The translations under genes were made by a program, and so were the position numbers. Positions 1 through 5,269 of a stretch of DNA of 5,269 nucleotides are shown here, piece after piece. The DNA is from an uncultured Collinsella sp. Lineage in GTDB: Bacteria > Actinomycetota > Coriobacteriia > Coriobacteriales > Coriobacteriaceae. Position 1 is the first letter of the stretch. Each line of letters begins with the position of its first letter. The notes under the pieces were generated by a model. The model had not been told where the DNA came from and did no database searches. It saw nothing but the letters and a program-made list of their open reading frames with translations. The DNA lies in NCBI GenBank assembly GCA_900543025.1, contig UQPP01000063.1:1-5269 (forward strand). Reading direction: 5' to 3'.

Positions 1-1665
1 GATAACGTCGGTACGCTGTTGGTTCCCACGATGCTGGCGAACATGGTCAACACCGGTATTACCACGGGCGACATCGACTATATTTTACGCAACGGCCTGT
101 ACATGCTTATCGCGACCGGCATGGCCAGCGGCGGCACGGTGTTGGGCTGCTATCTTTCGGCGCGCCTGGCCGCCAACGTGGCCTGCGATATCCGCAATGC
201 CGTGTACGACAAGTCGCTCGAGCTGTCCGCCAGCGACTTTGAGCGCTTTGGCACGGGTTCGATGATCACGCGCTCACTCAACGACATCAACGTGATTCAG
301 CAAGCTGTCCTTCAGACGATTCAGTTGGTGCTGCCGGTGCCGTTCTTGGCCGTGGCAGGCATCATTTTTGCTTGGTTCATCGATCCCGCCATGGGCACGC
401 TGCTTGGTGTGGTCGTTGCGATCGTGCTGGTGGCGGCGGTCTTTACGGTGGCTAACGCCGCGCCGATCTTTATGCGCCTGCAGAGCTTTATCGACCGCAT
501 GAACGTGGTGCTGCGCGAGAACATCGTGGGCGTGCGCGTCATCCGCGCATTTAACAAGGAGCGCCACGAGGAGCAGCGCCTGGACGAGGTGTTTAGCGAT
601 TACGCGGCCAACGCCATCAAGGTCAACCACCTGTTTGTGGGTCTCGACAGTTCCAGCTTCTTTTTGATGAATATCGCCGAGGTGGCGGTGCTGTGGGTGG
701 GCGGCAACCGCGCGGGCGTCCACGCCATGCAGATTGCGAGTATCTCGGCGGTGCTTGAGTACGCAATTCTGATTCTGTTCTTTGTGATGATGGCGCAGAT
801 GGTGGTGCTGACGCTTCCGCGTGCTGCCGCGTGCCTGAACCGTGCGCAGCAGGTGTTGGAGATTGAGCCGAGCATCGTCGATGGCGAGCGCACGCTGGGT
901 GACGGGGCGCCTGCCTCCGAGGACGATGCGGATGCTGTTGCCGTGTTCGATCATATGTCGTTTCGTTTTGACGATGCCGACGAGGACACCCTGTGCGACC
1001 TGAGCTTTGCCTGCCGTCACGGTCAGACGACCGCAATCGTCGGCTCGACAGGCTCGGGCAAATCGACGGTGGCAAAGCTTCTGCTGCGCTTCCACGATGC
1101 CACCAAGGGCTCCATTCGCCTGAATGGTGTGGACCTGCGCGAGCTTACGCAAGATGAAATCCGCGGGCGCATTGCCTATGTGCCGCAGAAGGCGTGGCTG
1201 TTCTCGGGCACGGTGGCGAGCAACCTTCGCTTTGGTAACGAAGGCGCGACCGAGGGCGACATGCTTCACGCGCTTGAGGTTGCCCAGAGCACCTTTGTAC
1301 TCGACCAACCGCAGGGGCTCGATACCCCGGTTGCCCAGGGCGGTACGAACTTTTCGGGCGGCCAGCGCCAGCGCCTGGCCATTGCTCGCGCGCTCATGAA
1401 GCGCGCCGACCTGTATATCTTCGACGATAGTTTTTCGGCCCTGGACTTTAAGACCGATGCGGCCCTGCGCCATGCGCTGCAGGACGAGACGCGCGACGCC
1501 GCGGTGCTCATCATCGCGCAGCGCATCTCGACTATTTTGCATGCCGACCAGATCGTTGTGCTCAAGGACGGCGAGATTGTGGGCTTGGGCACGCATGGCG
1601 AGCTTATGGAAACCTGCGAGGTGTACCGCGCCATCGCGGAATCGCAAATGAAGGGAGGTGAGTAG
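1..1665 (+). CDS. ABC exporter half-transporter, degenerate-site subunit (5' end cut by window)
   Basis: Membrane-bound half of an ABC-type exporter, with a transmembrane domain followed by an ATP-binding domain. The reading frame is open from base 1, so the start lies outside; 554 residues are visible and perhaps 20-40 are missing, judging by the usual length near 580. Counting from the first visible codon, residues 1-15 look like the end of membrane helix 1. Helix 2 is near 30-55, helices 3-4 near 105-150 and helices 5-6 near 215-270. Coupling regions are at about 79-97 and 172-190 (VIRAFNKE). The ATP domain shows Walker A GSTGSGKST (348-356), the Q-loop Gln396, signature FSGGQ (451-455) and Walker B LYIFD. 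The residue after Walker B is Asp476 instead of the catalytic Glu, and the switch His is Gln507. These changes mark the degenerate subunit of a heterodimeric exporter. The partner is the next gene, one base downstream. The substrate cannot be read from sequence; drug, lipid or peptide are all possible. Confidence 0.95.
   Translation, partial: DNVGTLLVPTMLANMVNTGITTGDIDYILRNGLYMLIATGMASGGTVLGCYLSARLAANVACDIRNAVYDKSLELSASDFERFGTGSMITRSLNDINVIQQAVLQTIQLVLPVPFLAVAGIIFAWFIDPAMGTLLGVVVAIVLVAAVFTVANAAPIFMRLQSFIDRMNVVLRENIVGVRVIRAFNKERHEEQRLDEVFSDYAANAIKVNHLFVGLDSSSFFLMNIAEVAVLWVGGNRAGVHAMQIASISAVLEYAILILFFVMMAQMVVLTLPRAAACLNRAQQVLEIEPSIVDGERTLGDGAPASEDDADAVAVFDHMSFRFDDADEDTLCDLSFACRHGQTTAIVGSTGSGKSTVAKLLLRFHDATKGSIRLNGVDLRELTQDEIRGRIAYVPQKAWLFSGTVASNLRFGNEGATEGDMLHALEVAQSTFVLDQPQGLDTPVAQGGTNFSGGQRQRLAIARALMKRADLYIFDDSFSALDFKTDAALRHALQDETRDAAVLIIAQRISTILHADQIVVLKDGEIVGLGTHGELMETCEVYRAIAESQMKGGE
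1653..1660 (+). promoter_or_regulatory. Ribosome binding site for second ABC subunit
   Basis: GGGAGGTG lies six bases before the ATG at 1667 and inside the last codons of the first ABC gene. The frame also contains a GTG at 1658, but that codon lies within the ribosome binding sequence itself. The ATG at 1667 is therefore the better start. The placement implies that both subunits are translated from one mRNA. Confidence 0.8.
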
Positions 1666-1666
1666 C

Positions 1667-3661
1667 ATGACCGGGGAGCTCAAGAAGCAGGGCGGCGTTG
1701 ATGACGCCGCTGCCGCGGGACTGGTCGAGGAAACGGCTGCCGCGTCGACCGAGCTGGATGACGCCGCCAAGCGCGAGGCTCGCCGCCAAGCGCTCTACGA
1801 GGAAAACGAACGTGCCGAGGACGAGCGCGCCCGCGCCGAGGCAGAGCGTATGCGCGACGTGGACGACGAAGACGAGGACGAGACGCCTCGGGATACCTGG
1901 GCGACGGTGCGCCGCCTGTGGAGTGAGGCCGCCGGCGACCATTGGCGCTTCTATATCGTGTTCGCGAGCATTGTGTTCTATGTCATCTTTAACACCGCCG
2001 CGCCGGCATATAGCGCCCGCGTGATCGATGAGCTGTGGGGCCACATTCAGGTGGCGTTTGCCAACGACACCACTTTCAGCATCACCTGGGAGAACTGCGG
2101 CAAGACCATTTTCGTCTACTTTATGATCTGGACTGCCGCTGCCTCGTTCTATGCGCTCCAGAGCTTTTTGATGTCGAGCGTCGCTGAGCGTCTCAATCTG
2201 CGCCTGCGCAACCGCATCGCGCAAAAGCTCAACCGTCTGCCGCTCGCCTATTTTGACGCGCATCGTCCCGGCGAGGTCGTCAGCCGCGCGACCAACGACC
2301 TGGACAAGATGTCCGAGAGCATGCAGCGCGGATTGCTGCAGCTGCTCGTGTCGATCGGCACGGTTGTTGGTGCTGTGAGCGTGATGTTCGTGTTCAGCGT
2401 GCAGCTTACGCTCGTCTTTCTGTTCTTTACGGCACTGTCGCTGCTGGTGACGAAGGTCGTCTCGCGCCGCACACACGATGTGACGGGCGAGCGCCAGGAG
2501 TGGGTGTCCAAGATTACGAGTGCGGTCGAGGAAGGCTATTCGGGCCGTCTGGTGATCCGCGCGTTTAACCGCGAACGCCAAAGTTCTGCCGAGGTGCACC
2601 AGGCCTCGGGCGAGCTGGCACGCGTGAGTGCCAAGGCCGACTTTATGATCAATGCCGTCGGCCCTGCGGTGCGCTTTATCGGCCGTTTGGCGCAGATCGT
2701 GATCGCGCTGGTGGGCTGCAGCATGCTGGTTGCCGGTCACATGACCGTCGGCGTGTTCCAGGCGTTCTTCCAGTTTATCTACGAGGCGTCCGAACCCATG
2801 ACGCAGCTGTCGTTTACCTTCAACTCGCTGCAGAGCGCGTTGGCGAGTGCGGAGCGCGTGTTCGACCTGCTCGATGAGCCCGAGATGGAGGCCGATCCGC
2901 TGCCGGACGAGGCCGCCAAGCTGCCGGGTCGCGTTGAGGGTCGCGTCTCCTTTGAGCACGTGCGCTTTGGTTATTCGCCCGACAAGCCGCTTATGCACGA
3001 CGTGTCGTTTACCGCCGAGCCGGGCCAGAAGATTGCCGTGGTGGGAACCACGGGCGCGGGCAAGACGACGCTCATCAACCTGCTCATGCGCTTCTACGAG
3101 ATTGACGGCGGGCGTATTACGCTCGACGGCGTGGATACGAGCCGCATGGACCGCGGCGAGCTACGGCAGCAGTTTGGCATGGTGCTGCAGGACGCCTGGC
3201 TGTTCGATGGCACGATTGCCGAAAACATCGCCTACGGCTGTCCCGAGGCGACGCGTGAGGAGATCGTGGCGGCTGCGCGCGCCGCGCAGGTCGACTTCTT
3301 TGTGCGCACCATGCCGCAGGGCTACGACACGCGCGTGGCCAACGATGCCGAAAGCATCAGCCAGGGCCAGCGTCAGCTGCTGACCATCGCACGCGTGCTG
3401 CTCAACAACCCGGCGATTCTCATCCTGGACGAGGCGACCTCAAGCGTGGACACGCGTACCGAGCTTGCCATCGGCCGTGCCATGGATGCGCTTATGCGCG
3501 GGCGCACGAGCTTTGTGATCGCACACCGCCTGTCGACGATTGTGGATGCCGACCTGATCTTGGTCATGGATCACGGCAACATTATCGAGCAGGGCACGCA
3601 TAAGGAGCTGCTGGCTGCCGAGGGTGCCTACGCCGACCTCTACTTGAGCCAGTTCGCATAA
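1667..3661 (+). CDS. ABC exporter half-transporter, catalytically complete subunit with charged N-terminal extension
   Basis: Second half of the heterodimeric ABC exporter, 664 residues, longer than the usual 580-620. Residues 1-90 are a hydrophilic extension: an Ala/Glu/Arg-rich stretch likely to be helical (about 33-63), then an acidic run DVDDEDEDE (64-72). Membrane helix 1 is near 94-116, helix 2 near 147-170, helices 3-4 near 223-264 and helices 5-6 near 330-375. Coupling regions are near 194-212 (AYFDAHRPGEVVSRATND) and 288-303 (VIRAFNRE). The ATP domain has an A-loop Tyr436, Walker A GTTGAGKTT (460-468), Q-loop Gln508, Walker B ILILD with catalytic Glu589, and switch His620. All catalytic residues are present, but the signature is ISQGQ (564-568) rather than LSGGQ. 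In a heterodimer this signature faces the first subunit's defective Walker site, so one site is degenerate and the other consists of this Walker A/B plus the partner's FSGGQ. The gene starts one base after the partner's stop, which points to an operon. Substrate unknown. Confidence 0.95.
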   Translation: MTGELKKQGGVDDAAAAGLVEETAAASTELDDAAKREARRQALYEENERAEDERARAEAERMRDVDDEDEDETPRDTWATVRRLWSEAAGDHWRFYIVFASIVFYVIFNTAAPAYSARVIDELWGHIQVAFANDTTFSITWENCGKTIFVYFMIWTAAASFYALQSFLMSSVAERLNLRLRNRIAQKLNRLPLAYFDAHRPGEVVSRATNDLDKMSESMQRGLLQLLVSIGTVVGAVSVMFVFSVQLTLVFLFFTALSLLVTKVVSRRTHDVTGERQEWVSKITSAVEEGYSGRLVIRAFNRERQSSAEVHQASGELARVSAKADFMINAVGPAVRFIGRLAQIVIALVGCSMLVAGHMTVGVFQAFFQFIYEASEPMTQLSFTFNSLQSALASAERVFDLLDEPEMEADPLPDEAAKLPGRVEGRVSFEHVRFGYSPDKPLMHDVSFTAEPGQKIAVVGTTGAGKTTLINLLMRFYEIDGGRITLDGVDTSRMDRGELRQQFGMVLQDAWLFDGTIAENIAYGCPEATREEIVAAARAAQVDFFVRTMPQGYDTRVANDAESISQGQRQLLTIARVLLNNPAILILDEATSSVDTRTELAIGRAMDALMRGRTSFVIAHRLSTIVDADLILVMDHGNIIEQGTHKELLAAEGAYADLYLSQFA

Positions 3662-3692
3662 TGTGACAAAGGGACAGTCCCACATGTCACAT
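3661..3692. repeat. 32-base interrupted palindrome at exporter stop codon
   Basis: Outer arms ATGTGACA (3661-3668) and TGTCACAT (3685-3692) are perfect inverted copies. Inner arms GGGAC (3671-3675) and GTCCC (3677-3681) are also perfect, around a single A. Between the arms are AA on the left and ACA on the right. The first base is the last base of the exporter's TAA. The element is separate from the terminator that follows and lacks a T-run, so it is probably not a terminator. The form resembles REP-like dispersed palindromes; I recall similar GGGAC/GTCCC elements in Coriobacteriia, but this is unverified memory. It could instead be a protein-binding site or an mRNA 3'-end hairpin. Confidence 0.6.
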
Positions 3693-3699
3693 CAAAAAG

Positions 3700-3736
3700 A
3701 AAGGCGCGCCGGGGATGAATTCCCTGGCGCGCCTTT
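3700..3736. terminator. Bidirectional intrinsic terminator between ABC operon and cysE
   Basis: A 16-bp stem pairs 3700-3715 (AAAGGCGCGCCGGGGA) with 3721-3736 (TCCCTGGCGCGCCTTT), with one G-U wobble and the loop TGAAT. On the - strand the stem is followed by TTTCTTTTT, a good T-rich tail, so it should work well for cysE. On the + strand only TTT closes the stem before GCGTTG, so termination of the ABC transcript may be weaker or depend on the stem alone. Its position between convergent genes fits a shared terminator. Confidence 0.85.
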
Positions 3737-3773
3737 GCGTTGATGCCGATGTCGTTTTGTGCCGCCTGCGTTC

Positions 3774-4478
3774 CTAGCGCTCGTCAACGAGCTTGGCGAC
3801 GAGGGCCTTGAGCTCGGCCACCTCTCGCTCGAGTTCTTTGACGCGGCGGGCATTCTCGGTGATGCCCTGGCGGTTGAGGGCACTCTGCTCGGCGGCGTCA
3901 TCGGGCATGTACTCGCGATGCTGCTTGGCATCGAAGCTCTCCTCGAACACGCGGCAGCCGTTGCGTTTGATGATGCGTCCCGGCACGCCCACGACGGTGC
4001 AGTTGTCGGGCACGTCCTTGACGACAACCGAGTTGCCGCCGATTTTGACGTTGTTGCCGATGCGGATGTTGCCGAGCACCTTGGCACCCGTGCCCACGGT
4101 GACGTTGTTGCCCAGGGTGGGGTGGCGTTTGCCGGTCTCGTTGCCGGTACCGCCGAGCGTGACGCCCTGATAGAGCACGCAGTTGTCGCCCACAATGGTG
4201 GTCTCGCCGATGACGACGCCCATGGCGTGGTCGATAAAGAAGTGCTTGCCGATCTGTGCGGCGGGATGAATCTCGACGCCGGTGATATGACGGGTGATTT
4301 GCGAGAGCACGCGGGCGAGCGAGCGATGTCCATGCTCCCACAGCCAGTGCTCGGGCACGTGGTTCCACTTGGCGTGCAGGCCAGGATAGGAAAGGAAGAT
4401 GACCAGACCGTTTTGCGCGGCGGGGTCCTGCGCCTGGACGGTCTTGATGTCCTCGCGAATGGTATTGATAAAGCTCAC
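3774..4478 (-). CDS. cysE: Serine O-acetyltransferase
   Basis: Makes O-acetyl-L-serine from L-serine and acetyl-CoA, the first step of cysteine synthesis, in the cytosol. The protein has 234 residues from the GTG at 4478, chosen because AAGGGAGGG lies six bases upstream and a candidate -10 box lies inside any longer reading. A short N-terminal helical domain (1-60) is followed by left-handed beta-helix hexapeptide repeats (about 67-170). The family motif FFIDHAMGVVIGE carries His84, matching the catalytic His158 of E. coli CysE. The position of E. coli Asp143 holds Glu69 (GVEIHP), as in Bacillus-type enzymes. LGGTGN and KRHP (His119) are further family landmarks. The tail (206-232) has a regular heptad pattern: V213, L216, V220, L223, V227, L230, a probable coiled coil. 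The C-terminus is DER rather than the terminal Ile with which E. coli CysE enters the CysK active site. The protein lacks the long N-terminal region of the enterobacterial enzyme. Maltose and galactoside acetyltransferases share the fold, but DHAMG and LGGTG favour CysE. Confidence 0.95.
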   Translation of the reverse strand: MSFINTIREDIKTVQAQDPAAQNGLVIFLSYPGLHAKWNHVPEHWLWEHGHRSLARVLSQITRHITGVEIHPAAQIGKHFFIDHAMGVVIGETTIVGDNCVLYQGVTLGGTGNETGKRHPTLGNNVTVGTGAKVLGNIRIGNNVKIGGNSVVVKDVPDNCTVVGVPGRIIKRNGCRVFEESFDAKQHREYMPDDAAEQSALNRQGITENARRVKELEREVAELKALVAKLVDER

Positions 4479-4484
4479 CGGCCG

Positions 4485-4493
4485 CCCTCCCTT
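4485..4493 (-). promoter_or_regulatory. Ribosome binding site for cysE
   Basis: Read on the - strand this is AAGGGAGGG, six bases before the GTG at 4478-4476. The same frame reaches an ATG at 4553, but those 25 extra residues do not look like CysE and no comparable ribosome site was seen for them. This site therefore decides the start. Confidence 0.8.
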
Positions 4494-4519
4494 AGCGCCA
4501 TGGCAATGCGATTCAATAA

Positions 4520-4525
4520 AGTATA
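4520..4525 (-). promoter_or_regulatory. Candidate -10 box for cysE
   Basis: Read on the - strand this is TATACT, about 42 bases before the cysE GTG, which would give a leader of roughly 35 bases. No good -35 hexamer sits 16-18 bases upstream; the nearest TTG-type hexamer (TTGTTC) is about 22 bases away. The promoter could be weak or need an activator. With such a short leader, a cysteine-sensing riboswitch or T-box is unlikely unless another promoter lies further upstream. Confidence 0.4.
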
Positions 4526-4563
4526 GCGATTTGCTAGGGATTAGGAAGAACAATCTTGGCGGC

Positions 4564-4598
4564 TTTGCACGACAAGTGTCAGTTATGAGTTATGCAAA
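4564..4598. repeat. Small inverted repeat enclosing a tandem heptamer
   Basis: TTTGCA (4564-4569) and TGCAAA (4593-4598) form a 6-bp inverted repeat. Between them are GACAAGTGTC (4571-4580, arms GACA/TGTC) and two back-to-back copies of AGTTATG (4581-4587 and 4588-4594). The cluster lies upstream of both divergent genes, about 40 bases behind the candidate cysE -10 box. It could be an operator, but short repeats of this size also arise by chance. Confidence 0.35.
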
Positions 4599-4628
4599 CT
4601 TGCTGGTAATGGAGTCATGCTTTTGTGG

Positions 4629-4655
4629 GGTTGCGCACGAGGGGGCGCCGCAACC
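4629..4655. repeat. Perfect 7-bp inverted repeat ahead of the DedA gene
   Basis: GGTTGCG (4629-4635) and CGCAACC (4649-4655) are perfect inverted copies separated by 13 bases. The right arm ends one base before the candidate -10 box TATACT. A protein bound here would cover the core promoter, so this is a plausible operator. It could also be chance in GC-rich DNA. Confidence 0.35.
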
Positions 4656-4662
4656 GTATACT
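4631..4662 (+). promoter_or_regulatory. Candidate promoter for the DedA-family gene
   Basis: TATACT at 4657-4662 is a good -10 match, 46 bases before the ATG. The only TTG-type -35 match is TTGCGC at 4631-4636. It gives a 20-base spacer, longer than the usual 16-18, so the -35 assignment is doubtful. The GC-rich spacer and the overlapping inverted repeat suggest a regulated or weak promoter. Confidence 0.4.
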
Positions 4663-4693
4663 GGTCAACTTGGACGTATCCGCGCCCACAACT

Positions 4694-4699
4694 GAGAGG
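4694..4699 (+). promoter_or_regulatory. Ribosome binding site for the DedA-family gene
   Basis: GAGAGG ends nine bases before the ATG at 4709. This supports that ATG as the start, and it is the first Met that gives a typical DedA N-terminus. Confidence 0.65.
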
Positions 4700-4708
4700 T
4701 TTTACTTC

Positions 4709-5269
4709 ATGGGTTTCATTAATTTTATCGCCGAGCTGCTCAAAGATCCGCGCACCGCGATTGCCAGCTGGATCGCCGCCGGCCCGCTTATGGCCTACGG
4801 CTGCGTGTTCCTGATCATCTTTATCGAGACGGGCGTGGTGTTCTTCCCGTTCCTTCCCGGCGATTCACTGCTGTTCGCCTCGGGTTTCTTTGCCCACAAT
4901 GGCGGCTTTAACATCGTGGCGCTTCTGGCTACCGCATGGGCCGCTGCCATTTTGGGCGATCAGTGCAATTTTATGATCGGTCACTTCTTTGGCAAAAAGA
5001 TCATCGCTTCGGGCAAGGTTAAGGCCATGACGCCCGAGCGCATCAAAAAGTCCGAGGACTTCTTGGACAAGTGGGGTCACCTGGCCATCTTCCTGGGCCG
5101 CTTCTTCCCGTTTATCCGCACCTTTGTGCCCTTTATCGCCGGCATGGGCGGCATGCACTGGCGCAACTTTGTCATCTTTAACGTGCTGGGCGGCATTACC
5201 TGGTCGACGCTCTTTACACTGCTGGGCTACTTCTTTGGTGGCATTCCCTTTGTGCAGGAGCACTTTGAG
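4709..5269 (+). CDS. DedA/VTT-family membrane protein (3' end cut by window)
   Basis: Integral membrane protein of the DedA (SNARE-associated, VTT) family. Some members recycle undecaprenyl phosphate or move phospholipids across the membrane, and others support membrane potential and drug tolerance. The frame is open to the last base: 187 residues are visible of a usual 200-220, so only a short tail should be missing. After an amphipathic N-terminus, residues 26-46 are hydrophobic and run into ETGVVFFPFLPGDSLLF (40-56), the family hallmark. Glu40 and Asp52 match the essential acidic pair of E. coli YqjA (Glu39, Asp51). A hydrophobic stretch spans about 67-92. GRFFPFIRTFVPFIAG (130-145) carries Arg131 and Arg137, matching the essential YqjA Arg130 and Arg136. 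The end (155-181) is hydrophobic with the family's N..GG..W pattern (Asn158, Trp165). The gene is divergent from cysE with 230 bases between start codons. Which DedA subgroup and substrate apply is not readable here. Confidence 0.93.
   Translation, partial: MGFINFIAELLKDPRTAIASWIAAGPLMAYGCVFLIIFIETGVVFFPFLPGDSLLFASGFFAHNGGFNIVALLATAWAAAILGDQCNFMIGHFFGKKIIASGKVKAMTPERIKKSEDFLDKWGHLAIFLGRFFPFIRTFVPFIAGMGGMHWRNFVIFNVLGGITWSTLFTLLGYFFGGIPFVQEHFE

Noticed and set aside
274..1770. Long open frame (498 codons) on the - strand across the first ABC gene
   Set aside because: It lies antisense to a gene with clear ABC motifs. Its translation is rich in His, Arg and Gln without recognisable domains, typical of the antisense shadow of GC-rich genes.
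1604..2998. Long open frame (464 codons) on the - strand across the second ABC gene
   Set aside because: Same shadow effect: no family motif, unusual His/Arg composition, and full overlap with a well-supported gene.
1..3661. Reading the ABC pair as CydDC (cysteine/glutathione exporter) because cysE is next door
   Set aside because: cysE is convergent and separated by a terminator, and the motifs match the general heterodimeric multidrug-type exporters. Proximity alone does not support a thiol substrate.
3759..4526. Open frame (255 codons) on the + strand opposite cysE
   Set aside because: The - strand frame encodes a complete serine acetyltransferase, while the + frame shows no recognisable domain and runs over the bidirectional terminator side and the cysE ribosome site.
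4479..4553. A 25-residue N-terminal extension of CysE from an ATG at 4553
   Set aside because: The extension is unlike CysE N-termini, a good ribosome site serves the GTG at 4478, and the candidate -10 box lies inside the extension.
4399..4695. Possible small gene (98 codons) on the + strand spanning the cysE start and the control region
   Set aside because: It overlaps the cysE start antisense, has no convincing ribosome site, and its translation resembles no family I know.
4479..4708. Riboswitch, T-box or tRNA in the cysE/DedA control region
   Set aside because: No cloverleaf, T-box or SAM-type landmark could be found, and the likely cysE leader is only about 35 bases.
4865..5263. Open frame (132 codons) on the - strand inside the DedA gene
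   Set aside because: It is antisense to a frame carrying the DedA motifs with all four key charged residues, and has no recognisable domain of its own.

Overview
The window holds four protein-coding genes on GC-rich DNA with dense actinobacterial-style codon use (mostly G or C in third positions). Gene style, the GGGAC/GTCCC palindrome beside a stop codon and the protein mix suggest a gut-type Coriobacteriia genome such as Collinsella or a relative. That placement is from memory and style only and is tentative. No RNA gene, CRISPR array, transposase or phage gene was seen.

Layout: (1) Positions 1-1665 and 1667-3661 on the + strand are two ABC exporter half-transporters, one base apart. The first runs off the left edge. 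They carry complementary defects in their ATP sites: the first has lost the catalytic Glu and the switch His, and the second has a changed signature motif. This is the pattern of a heterodimeric exporter with one working and one degenerate ATP site (TM287/288, BmrCD and LmrCD type). The second subunit has an unusual charged cytosolic extension of about 80-90 residues. (2) Positions 3661-3773 are the convergent gap between the exporter and the gene below. It holds a 32-base interrupted palindrome that starts on the exporter's stop codon, then a strong 16-bp hairpin that should terminate transcription from both sides. (3) Positions 3774-4478 on the - strand are cysE, a short serine O-acetyltransferase of the Bacillus type with a C-terminal leucine-zipper-like tail. 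(4) Positions 4479-4708 are a divergent control region with a candidate -10 box for each flanking gene and several small repeats. (5) Positions 4709-5269 on the + strand are the start of a DedA/VTT-family membrane protein, cut by the right edge.

Functionally these are three separate transcription units: a two-subunit exporter of unknown substrate, the first committed step of cysteine synthesis, and a membrane protein of the undecaprenyl-phosphate/phospholipid-handling superfamily. cysE and the DedA gene are divergent and share one intergenic region, so linked control is possible but not shown. The content is mostly ordinary housekeeping and accessory chromosome. The points most worth a second look are the palindrome at the exporter stop, the N-terminal extension of the second ABC subunit, and the small repeats in the cysE/DedA control region.
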